A stretch of DNA of 64,000 nt from Ectobius pallidus (Eukaryota; Arthropoda; Insecta; Blattodea; Ectobiidae), in contig CAXKWD010000001.1 of the NCBI GenBank assembly GCA_964059195.1, positions 155,422,532 through 155,486,531 of the forward strand, read 5' to 3'. Positions 12,168-23,699 of the stretch are shown here, piece after piece; the stretch's first letter is position 1; every line of letters begins with the position of its first letter. The position numbers and the translations under genes are program-made. The notes beneath the pieces were generated by a model that was given only the letters and a program-made list of their open reading frames with translations, made no database searches and had not been told where the DNA came from.

Positions 12168-13091
12168 TTAATCCAAGCATCACATGTTCCGAGTAGATTA
12201 AGGGCATTTCCTCTACTCTTAAAATCCACACCATGTGTTCCCACAGACGGGAAGTAAAACGGTTGATCCCATGTCGTATACTCTGTCATACATACCATCA
12301 TAAAGGAAGTTTCTTCGTCGAATTAGTGACTGTTCCAGCCTTATCTACTGCATTGTCTTTTCGATTCTAAGGACCCATTGATGATTCCACTTGATGATTG
12401 CTTATATAAGTATGATTGCTTATATAAGTATGCAAATTCAGCTCTGAAAGGATTACTGTTATGACATCAAATAACACCCAAGTGTCAGTGTATGGAGTTT
12501 AAGGGAATGGATGAGTAGTATAGAAACATTAAGTGAAGCATAAGTTTCAATTAAATATGAAGACGAACAATAGGCATGAAAATAATTTTTTAAATAACGT
12601 TTGCACATAGACCTATACCACTGCCAAATATATTTAATGGAGAATATTGTGGATGTTTTTATCTCCTACAAGTGTCGTTATATCCACGGGACATTTGTAA
12701 TGGCAAGTCTCAGGAAATGCTTTAAATTAACAACAGTCAACTAAGAAAAGCTTCTATAACTTATTATATATTTCAAAAATATACTTTTATAGAAGCAACT
12801 TTACTTCAGACATGCAAAATGTTTAAATAGGAGAGGGCAAACCGATTATAAGAGCTGTTTTAAGAAGTTGACGATTTTCTCTTCTCTCGTTGTGAGAAAC
12901 GTGTCTATACACATATGATATCTTGGAATTTAAAGGTTAGATAGTCTGGTTTCCTTAAATAAATTATTGCAACATGTACACTTTTAATTGTATAATATGC
13001 CCCGCGCCACATCATTATTCTACCGGTTCGGGGGTGGCCAGCTGGATAACCCAGATTGAAAGTCGAGCAATTGGGATATGTTTATCATTAA

Positions 13092-14492
13092 GGGGAGGTT
13101 GTAAGCACATTTGATCAAAAATGTGGATTTTCGGTTTATTGTATATTTCAATTGAATTAAGTATAATGTACATGTTACATAGTCGTTTTGTGCTATAAGG
13201 GCCATAATGGCGTAGTAAATCTCTTTAACTCATTGGCATACGTTACCGGCTGAGTGCCGGGCACAATAATGAAAGTCCATTCATACGTTGCCGGCTGTCA
13301 GACGGGACCAATTCCTTTTCCTTTTAGTTCTAGGTTTCCCTGAGTAGATGGCGCAATATGCTATGTACAAATTTACAGCTGAATATACTGTGTTTTTTAA
13401 AATGTTTTTCACGGAAGTCAGCTTAGCATATGCTTTCGTATCTACCGAGTGAATGTTGCAAAAAATTGTTATCTTACACAAGAAACAATAATTTCCCAAA
13501 TATATATTCATAAAAATTAGATATTTCTTTTTTTGCATATCCCTCGCTTGTACTGTGCGCAACAGTGATCTAACTATATAATACAGTTCGGAGAGAACTT
13601 ATCTCAACCTTAGCATTGTGGCATCCTGGCCAGATGACGCAATGTTCCCGGAGTATCCGGGGTTCGAGAGGCTCTGGATGCCTGTGGAACTGAGGTGGGA
13701 GGGCCCAGGTAAAATAATCGGTGGTTGGCAAGCCTGGAAGATGACGGGGTATGAAGGAGCCTCTCGAATAATAAGGTATTTTGCTCTTTTCTATAGTTAA
13801 AAAAAAACGTATCCATTAAATTTTAGCATGTACAGAAACGTATGGCCTCACGCCTTAGAAAATCGAGAAAAAAGTACAGTGGGAACCGTCTTGAAGCCAC
13901 TCACACGGCAACGAAGGCCCACTGAGAAGGAGCTGCAATTGTACTATGGACAAGGTTTTAGCACTAATACAGATGTAGGTACTAATACAGATAGCTTGGA
14001 AAATATGAAGAGAGCAGTGTGGGCTACATTCTTCCATAGGGTTTCATCCGACATACAAGTTTTGTCCTGAATATGCACTTCGAGCACATTATGGTACATT
14101 TTATCTTTAACGTACTTTTTCTCTCGTTTTGTTTTTTGTGCACATTTGTTCCTTTTTCTCGGGAGTTATTAAGAGTAGAGATCTGATTTTTGTTCCAGTT
14201 ACTAAAACTACATTAATACACAAACGGTGGTTTTTTAATGCATTTATCTTCAATGGTAATAAATTTATTTCAGTTTTAATGAATAAAACCGAATGAAAAA
14301 ATTCAATTTTCCAAAAAAAGTTATAACATATTTGTTTACAAACATATTCCTTTAAAAAAACCAACGTTTAAAGACAAGATACAGATCAAAAAGTCTACCA
14401 AATTTTGTTTCAATTGATCAAATGGTTTTTGAGAAAAAGGAACATGAACATCAATAATTTAACATGGCAGAGATACAGCTTACAACCTCCCC
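13092..14492 (+). mobile_element. Copy 5: complete TTAA element
   Basis: Both TIRs and TTAA sites are intact. Transposase frames lie at 13618-13800 and 13828-14070, with T in the acceptor tract as in copies 1-3 and 7. Confidence 0.9.
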
Positions 14493-14720
14493 TTAATCCA
14501 AGCATCACATGTTCCGAGTAGATTAAGGGCATTTCCTCTACTCTTAAAATCCACACCATGTGTTCCCACAGACGGGAAGTAAAACGGTTGATCCCATGTC
14601 GTATACTCTGTCATACATACCATCATAAAGGAAGTTTCTTCGTCGAATTAGTGACTGTTCCAGCCTTATTGATTTCGTTCCTTTTCTTTCTGATCCTCCT
14701 GATGGGCTAACACTAATCAC

Positions 14721-15139
14721 CAGGGCACGTATTTAGATGACATGTCATCTTTTAACTGGAACATCACGGACGTTGCCCACTAGTGCAGATATTCTGATCA
14801 TGACTTCTAGGTTATAAAAATGATAATTTTTAGGGTCAATTTCTGGTAATTTTTCCCCATTTCTTATTTTATGGTTGTTTTTAGAAGGTAATTTCTTTAT
14901 TTGGTTATTTTACGGTCTTTGTTTCCACATTTCGTTTTAGGTCTTTTTAAAATATAAAGTCATTATTTTCTTATTCTGTGTTGTTTCTCGCATTATATAG
15001 AGTTTTTACACATTTACTTAAATTGAATATTATCGGAACTCGAAATAAGCATAAATAAATACATATTGTTATAATTTTTTAATTTGGATACAGAAAGATG
15101 GTGTTTGCTGTTTGCATTTAACTGTATGTATCAATTAAC
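14721..15139. mobile_element. Truncated hAT MITE fragment in HOR unit 1
   Basis: The first roughly 419 bp of the MITE that is complete at 20273-20883 are present. The fragment is cut at ATTAACT and joined to the middle of a TTAA element. The missing right TIR shows that it was copied by segmental duplication. Confidence 0.85.
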
Positions 15140-16208
15140 TAGCATATGCTTTCGTATCTACCGAGTGAATGTTGCAAAAAATTGTTATCTTACACAAGAA
15201 ACAATAATTTCCCAAATATATATTCATAAAAATTAGATATTTCTTTTTTTGCATATCCCTCGCTTGTACTGTGCGCAACAGTGATCTAACTATATAATAC
15301 AGTTCGGAGAGAACTTATCTCAACCTTAGCATTGTGGCATCCTGGCCAGATGACGCAATGTTCCCGGAGTATCCGGGGTTCGAGAGGCTCTGGATGCCTG
15401 TGGAACTGAGGTGGGAGGGCCCAGGTAAAATAATCGGTGGTTGGCAAGCCTGGAAGATGACGGGGTATGAAGGAGCCTCTCGAATAATAAGGTATTTTGC
15501 TCTTTTCTATAGTTAAAAAAAAACGTATCCATTAAATTCTAGCATGTACAGAAACGTATGGCCTCACGCCTTAGAAAATCGAGAAAAAAGTACAGTGGGA
15601 ACCGTCTTGAAGCCACTCACACGGCAACGAAGGCCCACTGAGAAGGAGCTGCAATTGTACTATGGACAAGGTTTTAGCACTAATACAGATGTAGGTACTA
15701 ATACAGATAGCTTGGAAAATATGAAGAGAGCAGTGTGGGCTACATTCTTCCATAGGGTTTCATCCGACATACAAGTTTTGTCCTGAATATGCACTTCGAG
15801 CACATTATGGTACATTTTATCTTTAACGTACTTTTTCTCTCGTTTTGTTTTTTGTGCACATTTGTTCCTTTTTCTCGGGAGTTATTAAGAGTAGAGATCT
15901 GATTTTTGTTCCAGTTACTAAAACTACATTAATACACAAACGGTGGTTTTTTAATGCATTTATCTTCAATGGTAATAAATTTATTTCAGTTTTAATGAAT
16001 AAAACCGAATGAAAAAATTCAATTTTCCAAAAAAAGTTATAACATATTTGTTTACAAACATATTCCTTTAAAAAAACCAACGTTTAAAGACAAGATACAG
16101 ATCAAAAAGTCTACCAAATTTTGTTTCAATTGATCAAATGGTTTTTGAGAAAAAGGAACATGAACATCAATAATTTAACATGGCAGAGATACAGCTTACA
16201 ACCTCCCC
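15140..16208 (+). mobile_element. Copy 6: 5'-truncated TTAA element
   Basis: It begins at AGCATATGCTTTCG, equivalent to about 5970 in copy 1. It retains the transposase frames (15334-15516, 15544-15786) and the right TIR. The acceptor-tract C variant is present. Confidence 0.9.
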
Positions 16209-17132
16209 TTAATCCAAGCATCACATGTTCCGAGTAGATTAAGGGCATTTCCTCTACTCTTAAAATCCACACCATGTGTTCCCACAGACGGGAAGTAAAA
16301 CGGTTGATCCCATGTCGTATACTCTGTCATACATACCATCATAAAGGAAGTTTCTTCGTCGAATTAGTGACTGTTCCAGCCTTATCTACTGCATTGTCTT
16401 TTCGATTCTAAGGACCCATTGATGATTCCACTTGATGATTGCTTATATAAGTATGATTGCTTATATAAGTATGCAAATTCAGCTCTGAAAGGATTACTGT
16501 TATGACATCAAATAACACCCAAGTGTCAGTGTATGGAGTTTAAGGGAATGGATGAGTAGTATAGAAACATTAAGTGAAGCATAAGTTTCAATTAAATATG
16601 AAGACGAACAATAGGCATGAAAATAATTTTTTAAATAACGTTTGCACATAGACCTATACCACTGCCAAATATATTTAATGGAGAATATTGTGGATGTTTT
16701 TATCTCCTACAAGTGTCGTTATATCCACGGGACATTTGTAATGGCAAGTCTCAGGAAATGCTTTAAATTAACAACAGTCAACTAAGAAAAGCTTCTATAA
16801 CTTATTATATATTTCAAAAATATACTTTTATAGAAGCAACTTTACTTCAGACATGCAAAATGTTTAAATAGGAGAGGGCAAACCGATTATAAGAGCTGTT
16901 TTAAGAAGTTGACGATTTTCTCTTCTCTCGTTGTGAGAAACGTGTCTATACACATATGATATCTTGGAATTTAAAGGTTAGATAGTCTGGTTTCCTTAAA
17001 TAAATTATTGCAACATGTACACTTTTAATTGTATAATATGCCCCGCGCCACATCATTATTCTACCGGTTCGGGGGTGGCCAGCTGGATAACCCAGATTGA
17101 AAGTCGAGCAATTGGGATATGTTTATCATTAA

Positions 17133-18533
17133 GGGGAGGTTGTAAGCACATTTGATCAAAAATGTGGATTTTCGGTTTATTGTATATTTCAATTGAATTA
17201 AGTATAATGTACATGTTACATAGTCGTTTTGTGCTATAAGGGCCATAATGGCGTAGTAAATCTCTTTAACTCATTGGCATACGTTACCGGCTGAGTGCCG
17301 GGCACAATAATGAAAGTCCATTCATACGTTGCCGGCTGTCAGACGGGACCAATTCCTTTTCCTTTTAGTTCTAGGTTTCCCTGAGTAGATGGCGCAATAT
17401 GCTATGTACAAATTTACAGCTGAATATACTGTGTTTTTTAAAATGTTTTTCACGGAAGTCAGCTTAGCATATGCTTTCGTATCTACCGAGTGAATGTTGC
17501 AAAAAATTGTTATCTTACACAAGAAACAATAATTTCCCAAATATATATTCATAAAAATTAGATATTTCTTTTTTTGCATATCCCTCGCTTGTACTGTGCG
17601 CAACAGTGATCTAACTATATAATACAGTTCGGAGAGAACTTATCTCAACCTTAGCATTGTGGCATCCTGGCCAGATGACGCAATGTTCCCGGAGTATCCG
17701 GGGTTCGAGAGGCTCTGGATGCCTGTGGAACTGAGGTGGGAGGGCCCAGGTAAAATAATCGGTGGTTGGCAAGCCTGGAAGATGACGGGGTATGAAGGAG
17801 CCTCTCGAATAATAAGGTATTTTGCTCTTTTCTATAGTTAAAAAAAAACGTATCCATTAAATTTTAGCATGTACAGAAACGTATGGCCTCACGCCTTAGA
17901 AAATCGAGAAAAAAGTACAGTGGGAACCGTCTTGAAGCCACTCACACGGCAACGAAGGCCCACTGAGAAGGAGCTGCAATTGTACTATGGACAAGGTTTT
18001 AGCACTAATACAGATGTAGGTACTAATACAGATAGCTTGGAAAATATGAAGAGAGCAGTGTGGGCTACATTCTTCCATAGGGTTTCATCCGACATACAAG
18101 TTTTGTCCTGAATATGCACTTCGAGCACATTATGGTACATTTTATCTTTAACGTACTTTTTCTCTCGTTTTGTTTTTTGTGCACATTTGTTCCTTTTTCT
18201 CGGGAGTTATTAAGAGTAGAGATCTGATTTTTGTTCCAGTTACTAAAACTACATTAATACACAAACGGTGGTTTTTTAATGCATTTATCTTCAATGGTAA
18301 TAAATTTATTTCAGTTTTAATGAATAAAACCGAATGAAAAAATTCAATTTTCCAAAAAAAGTTATAACATATTTGTTTACAAACATATTCCTTTAAAAAA
18401 ACCAACGTTTAAAGACAAGATACAGATCAAAAAGTCTACCAAATTTTGTTTCAATTGATCAAATGGTTTTTGAGAAAAAGGAACATGAACATCAATAATT
18501 TAACATGGCAGAGATACAGCTTACAACCTCCCC
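17133..18533 (+). mobile_element. Copy 7: complete TTAA element
   Basis: Both TIRs and TTAA sites are intact. Transposase frames lie at 17659-17841 and 17869-18111. It is the counterpart of copy 5 in the second higher-order unit. Confidence 0.9.
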
Positions 18534-18761
18534 TTAATCCAAGCATCACATGTTCCGAGTAGATTAAGGGCATTTCCTCTACTCTTAAAATCCACACCAT
18601 GTGTTCCCACAGACGGGAAGTAAAACGGTTGATCCCATGTCGTATACTCTGTCATACATACCATCATAAAGGAAGTTTCTTCGTCGAATTAGTGACTGTT
18701 CCAGCCTTATTGATTTCGTTCCTTTTCTTTCTGATCCTCCTGATGGGCTAACACTAATCAC

Positions 18762-19180
18762 CAGGGCACGTATTTAGATGACATGTCATCTTTTAACTGG
18801 AACATCACGGACGTTGCCCACTAGTGCAGATATTCTGATCATGACTTCTAGGTTATAAAAATGATAATTTTTAGGGTCAATTTCTGGTAATTTTTCCCCA
18901 TTTCTTATTTTATGGTTGTTTTTAGAAGGTAATTTCTTTATTTGGTTATTTTACGGTCTTTGTTTCCACATTTCGTTTTAGGTCTTTTTAAAATATAAAG
19001 TCATTATTTTCTTATTCTGTGTTGTTTCTCGCATTATATAGAGTTTTTACACATTTACTTAAATTGAATATTATCGGAACTCGAAATAAGCATAAATAAA
19101 TACATATTGTTATAATTTTTTAATTTGGATACAGAAAGATGGTGTTTGCTGTTTGCATTTAACTGTATGTATCAATTAAC
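18762..19180. mobile_element. Truncated hAT MITE fragment in HOR unit 2
   Basis: It is exactly 4041 bp downstream of the fragment at 14721, with the same right breakpoint. Confidence 0.85.
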
Positions 19181-20145
19181 TAGCATATGCTTTCGTATCT
19201 ACCGAGTGAATGTTGCAAAAAATTGTTATCTTACACAAGAAACAATAATTTCCCAAATATATATTCATAAAAATTAGATATTTCTTTTTTTGCATATCCC
19301 TCGCTTGTACTGTGCGCAACAGTGATCTAACTATATAATACAGTTCGGAGAGAACTTATCTCAACCTTAGCATTGTGGCATCCTGGCCAGATGACGCAAT
19401 GTTCCCGGAGTATCCGGGGTTCGAGAGGCTCTGGATGCCTGTGGAACTGAGGTGGGAGGGCCCAGGTAAAATAATCGGTGGTTGGCAAGCCTGGAAGATG
19501 ACGGGGTATGAAGGAGCCTCTCGAATAATAAGGTATTTTGCTCTTTTCTATAGTTAAAAAAAAACGTATCCATTAAATTCTAGCATGTACAGAAACGTAT
19601 GGCCTCACGCCTTAGAAAATCGAGAAAAAAGTACAGTGGGAACCGTCTTGAAGCCACTCACACGGCAACGAAGGCCCACTGAGAAGGAGCTGCAATTGTA
19701 CTATGGACAAGGTTTTAGCACTAATACAGATGTAGGTACTAATACAGATAGCTTGGAAAATATGAAGAGAGCAGTGTGGGCTACATTCTTCCATAGGGTT
19801 TCATCCGACATACAAGTTTTGTCCTGAATATGCACTTCGAGCACATTATGGTACATTTTATCTTTAACGTACTTTTTCTCTCGTTTTGTTTTTTGTGCAC
19901 ATTTGTTCCTTTTTCTCGGGAGTTATTAAGAGTAGAGATCTGATTTTTGTTCCAGTTACTAAAACTACATTAATACACAAACGGTGGTTTTTTAATGCAT
20001 TTATCTTCAATGGTAATAAATTTATTTCAGTTTTAATGAATAAAACCGAATGAAAAAATTCAATTTTCCAAAAAAAGTTATAACATATTTGTTTACAAAC
20101 ATATTCCTTTAAAAAAAACCAACGTTTAAAGACAAGATACAGATC
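19181..20145 (+). mobile_element. Copy 8: TTAA element truncated at both ends
   Basis: Its left end is at the AGCATATG breakpoint and its right end is at the GATC microhomology deletion, so both TIRs are missing. Transposase frames (19375-19557, 19585-19827) are intact. The acceptor-tract C variant is present. Confidence 0.9.
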
Positions 20146-20272
20146 CCATGTCGTATACTCTGTCATACATACCATCATAAAGGAAGTTTCTTCGTCGAAT
20201 TAGTGACTGTTCCAGCCTTATTGATTTCGTTCCTTTTCTTTCTGATCCTCCTGATGGGCTAACACTAATCAC

Positions 20273-20883
20273 CAGGGCACGTATTTAGATGACATGTCAT
20301 CTTTTAACTGGAACATCACGGACGTTGCCCACTAGTGCAGATATTCTGATCATGACTTCTAGATTATAAAAATGATAATTTTTAGGGTCAATTTCTGGTA
20401 ATTTTTCCCCATTTCTTATTTTATGGTTGTTTTTAGAAGGTAATTTCTTTATTTGGTTATTTTACGGTCTTTGTTTCCACATTTCGTTTTAGGTCTTTTT
20501 AAAATATAAAGTCATTATTTTCTTATTCTGTGTTGTTTCTCGCATTATATAGAGTTTTTACACATTTACTTAAATTGAATATTATCGGAACTCGAAATAA
20601 GCATAAATAAATACATATTGTTATAATTTTTTAATTTGGATACAGAAAGATGGTGTTTGCTGTTTGCATTTAACTGTATGTATCAATTAACTAATTACCA
20701 GTCCATAATTGGGTCAAAAATATGAATGTAGAATATACACAAATCTGATGAATAAACTAGTATTTTCATACAAACTTTGAGTCATTTTTCATATTTTAAT
20801 TTTGGGTCTTTTTTTTTGTATTTTTGCAGTCATTTTAGAGCTTATCTTATAAATATTTTTAGGTCATCAAAATCTGGGCCCTG
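20273..20883. mobile_element. Complete hAT-type MITE, 611 bp
   Basis: The left terminus CAGGGCACGTATTTAGATGA matches the reverse complement of the right terminus (CAGGGCCCAGATTTTGATGA) at most positions. CAGGG ends are typical of hAT elements. Flanking octamers are CTAATCAC (20265-20272) and CCAATCAC (20884-20891), matching in 7 of 8 bases, as for an 8 bp target duplication. The interior carries repeated GGTNATTTT/GGTCTTTTT words (subterminal repeats) and no ORF. It forms the right edge of the array. Confidence 0.8.
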
Positions 20884-21589
20884 CCAATCACTATGGCTTC
20901 TAAATGAAGTGGAGAACTGTAGATTCGCTCTGGTTAAAGAGGAATAGAAAGAGGCCTAAATTAAATAACATAAATTTACACTCCTTGCTCTAGCACTCAT
21001 GAATCATGCAAATTTCTCCTACAGAGAGGAATAGATTCAAATTTCGTAATTAGTATGAGTATCACATTATGTTTTAAGTAATAAAATTGGCTATTGAAGT
21101 TGAACCAACTAATACTGTAAACATGATATCGCATACAGTTACAGTGATTCAGTCAGGAAGCTTTTCTAATAACGTTTCACAGTTTGAGGCTTTTATAATG
21201 CTGCCTTGGGTACCTGCCGTAGAAGGTATTAATGAAATATGATACGTGTTAGAAGGAGCACAATAAACAGTCATTAACAGCGACTTATGTTTATTTTGCT
21301 TATATAGATATAGGATTGCTAATGTTTACACAAACATCTTACTCATCTTGCCGGAAGCTGCTTACAAGTTGCAGCTTAGATCTCATCTCGCTATCTCACC
21401 ACCAGAGGCGCTGCTCGTGTCACTTTACGTCAACTGTGATTATCTGCTAATTGAATCGCACTTCAGAAGGCAGGAAGAAGAAAAAATCTCACTTGTCATA
21501 GCAATATCTGATAATTCGTTATTATCCTTATTTCTGGAAACAACTACGCACAAATTAAATGAATGTCAACTCATTGCAAAATGTTATGA
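20884..21589. other. Right flank of the array, nothing recognised
   Basis: Single-copy AT-rich DNA. An 88-codon frame at 21348-21614 has no recognisable motif and runs into the mariner TIR, so it was not called a gene. Confidence 0.5.
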
Positions 21590-21673
21590 CCTCATGACAG
21601 AACCCAGAAAGTAATGCACAAGTAATGTTGAAGAAAAAAATCTTCAACAATTATTTATTGAACACAATGAAAC

Positions 21674-21868
21674 TTGCATACAAGAAAGAATTATGTTTCT
21701 TCCACATTCCCTATTTTTCCACGTAATCTCCGTCCCGTTCTATGGCCTTCCTCCAGCGAGACACAAGGGCGTGAATGCCATGTCGATACCATTCTTTGTT
21801 CTGGTCACGAAGCCATTTCTGAACATCTCTGTCACAATCCTGGACAAGAACGCTTCCCCATCAGCTGA
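21674..21868 (-). pseudogene. Mariner transposase C-terminal fragment
   Basis: On the minus strand the reading VQKWLRDQNKEWYRHGIHA continues as a region with LVSRWRKAIERDGDYVEK and a stop. This matches the mariner C-terminus (GIxxLxxRWxKCIxxxGxYVEK). The catalytic core is absent, so it is inactive. Confidence 0.75.
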
Positions 21869-21889
21869 AGCTGTCAATCAGCAAAGGAA

Positions 21890-22165
21890 GTGTGGATGCA
21901 ATCATCCGTGCTCTTGATTACTCAAAAGTGTGTGCACGATGGGTTCCGCGCTGTCTTACGGTGGACCACAAATCTCTCAGAGAAAAAAAACCTTCTTTCA
22001 GAGTTGCTGAAGAGTTTTGAAGCTGAGGGGGAAGCGTTCTTGTCCAGGATTGTGACAGAAATGTGCAGAAATGGCTTCGTAACCAGAACAAGGAGTGGGA
22101 CAGACAGGGTATACAAGGAACATAATTCTTTCTTGTGTGTAAGTTTCATTGTGTTCAATAAATAA
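21890..22165 (+). pseudogene. Mariner transposase central fragment, internally deleted
   Basis: The plus strand reads YSKVCARWVPRCLTVDHK and then, after a frame change, FEAEGEAFLSRIVT. These correspond to the family blocks KVCARWVPxxLTxxHK and xxxFLxxIVTxDE upstream of the first catalytic Asp. Just where the catalytic Asp should follow IVT, the sequence jumps to the C-terminal NVQKWLRNQNKEW region. The whole catalytic triad is therefore deleted. Frameshifts are present. Confidence 0.7.
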
Positions 22166-22213
22166 TTGTTGAAGGAAAAAATGTGGTGCATTACTTTCTG
22201 GGCGAACCTCGTA

Positions 22214-23340
22214 AAAAAGATTGATAAGATGCATCTTACTTAGGCCTACATATTTACGAAATTTACGGAGATTATTTTGATTAAGATGTGTTATGTTCAG
22301 TGGAAGATCGTCACTCATGCTTAAATAAATAAGAGAAAGCGATTTGATGACCTCTCGTTAATGTTATGGGCGTTTGTACTCTTAAAGTGTTGGTCGATGT
22401 ATCCCGAAGTGTTTATTAATTCGAATCGACATCGAATCATCTCTAAACCGCCTGGAATAAGCTCTTACCACTACCCCCCCGCACAACAATTAAGGATATT
22501 GAGGAAAAGGTTAATAAAAAAAAATTCGAAATCAGAACAACAAAGAGGCGTATCCTCCAGAAAATGTGTCGTAGGTTGTACAACAATACCTTGCTTATCT
22601 TTGCTTCTGTTGCCAAGAAGACTCCGCTGAAGCTATTGATACCAAAAGTTAAGTTTAAAAAATTGGTTGGTATTGATAAATTTGTTCGAATTCAATTATA
22701 CCGGTTGTTTCAGAATAAATCTGCTAAGCAGCGAACACTGTTCAGTCATGAAAATAAAAAATCGAAGATTCTACATGCTATGTGTATGGAGTAAAGACAT
22801 GGGTGTAGCTAGTTGAACGACTAAGCAATCACAATTTTGCTTGTACTTCCTAAGACATAGGGTTGTGAAAAAGCACCTTTATTGCACCTGGCACAGAAGA
22901 GCCTATTGTTTAATAACAATCGTTTGGAAGATATTTGCGTTATATATTTAATTGTTTAATATATAATCAATTTAACCTTGTCTCCCTGATTATAAAATTT
23001 GTCATACCAGAACAGAACGATTGGTTTTCTATTTTGCTTAAACTTATTTTTCCAGCAGTTTTACTATGTGATCTGTGGGTAGTGTAATTGTGTAATTGAG
23101 TGTGGATGTATTAAAACACAATTCTGATTTTTATACCTTAGCCTATATTTATCATCAGAGATATGGTTTCCGCACAGCCTGATTAAAGAGAACACAATCC
23201 CAAAATTCTTACTTCAAGATCAAATATGTGATCCTTTTTTTTTTTTTTTTCCTGTTTATTTTATACAAAAACCGTCAACTTTATTGAAAACTATCAGGAA
23301 ATAAATTATTTCTTTTTAGCTGATTAATTTGTCAAGTCAA
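22214..23340. other. Non-coding; two unrecognised overlapping frames
   Basis: Frames at 22361-22630 and 22564-22794 overlap and are basic in character. They may be a decayed transposable-element ORF, but no diagnostic motif is visible. A T run sits at about 23227-23250. Nothing else is recognised. Confidence 0.4.
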
Positions 23341-23344
23341 AACT

Positions 23345-23690
23345 TTATACTTACTTACTTCCTCTTCCAGGATTAGGCCATTAGCCTGTTCCGATCTCAG
23401 TTTTCCTGTTATCTCTTCATAGGTCGACCAACATCTCTCCTTCCAATAGGATGATATCTAAGGGCAAGCTTCGGAATTCTATTATCCTCCATTCTAAGAA
23501 TGTTATTTTCCCAATTTCTCTTGTTTTGGGAAATTCTTTCATTCAACGAGAATATATTAATTGCTGCCTTATCTCTTCTCTTCGTTTTTTGTCTTTTAGG
23601 GAGTATCTTTTCACTGATCTTAGGAACCGCATTTCAGATGACAGTATTTTGCTTCGGTACTTTATGGGTAGTGAAATAAATTACTGAAAA
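23345..23690 (-). pseudogene. Non-LTR retrotransposon (RTE-like) ORF C-terminal fragment
   Basis: The minus strand reads MRFLRSVKRYSLKDKKRREE, then after one frameshift LNERISQNKRNWENNILRME, then NRIPKLALRYHPIGRRDVGR. This order (RFLR..., LNExIxxxxxxWxxHxxRM, RIPKxxLxYxPxGRRxxGRPxxRW) is the conserved tail of RTE/CR1-type reverse-transcriptase polyproteins in insects. A stop replaces the Trp after GRPMKR. It is a 5'-truncated dead copy, as is usual for LINEs. Confidence 0.8.
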
Positions 23691-23699
23691 TATTACTGA

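Larger units (their letters stand above)
12345..16385 (+). repeat. Higher-order repeat unit 1 (4041 bp)
   Basis: It runs from the CTACTGCATTG junction through flank, complete TTAA element (copy 5), spacer, partial hAT MITE, 5'-truncated TTAA element (copy 6) and spacer, to the next CTACTGCATTG junction. An almost identical second unit follows. Both share the same internal breakpoint (ATTAACT|AGCATATG). Confidence 0.9.
16386..20221 (+). repeat. Higher-order repeat unit 2 (shortened)
   Basis: It has the same order as unit 1 but is about 205 bp shorter. In its last part, ACAGATC joins CCATGTCG directly near 20145. The lost segment is bounded in unit 1 by two GATC tetranucleotides at 16100-16103 and 16306-16309, 206 bp apart. 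This is a classic microhomology deletion. The unit then continues into the complete hAT MITE. Confidence 0.9.
4889..20883. repeat. 16 kb array of eight tandem copies with a 4041 bp higher-order repeat
   Basis: A composite locus of flank, TTAA transposon, spacer and hAT MITE has been duplicated into eight head-to-tail copies. Equivalent points in successive copies lie at 6156, 7592, 9027, 11285, 13610, 15326, 17651 and 19367. The spacings are 1436, 1435, 2258, 2325, 1716, 2325 and 1716 bp. The 2325+1716 pair repeats, giving a 4041 bp higher-order unit (about 12345-16385, and again from 16386). Copies differ by only a handful of substitutions and small indels over more than a kilobase each. Junctions are sharp with 1-4 bp microhomology. 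The right edge is a complete hAT MITE, and the left edge runs into single-copy DNA. Confidence 0.95.
21590..22213. mobile_element. Palindromic mariner-type element
   Basis: Both outer ends carry CCCAGAAAGTAATGCAC, the internal part of a mariner TIR. The right end extends outward to TACGAGGTTCG on the minus strand. About 90 bp at each end are inverted copies (AACAATTATTTATTGAACAC). The left half codes on the minus strand for a mariner transposase C-terminus. The right half codes on the plus strand for a more N-terminal part plus a deleted C-terminus. The structure looks like two deleted mariners of one family joined head to head. Confidence 0.75.

Noticed and set aside
5827..20178. Repeated minus-strand frames of 93, 68, 60, 85 and 104 codons in every array unit
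   Set aside because: They recur only because the DNA is duplicated. They lack motifs, overlap the plus-strand transposase frames or lie in AT-rich 3' parts, and give no independent evidence of coding.
22361..22794. Two overlapping basic frames as a transposase gene
   Set aside because: No catalytic or DNA-binding motif could be recognised and no terminal repeats bound the region; left as unassigned.
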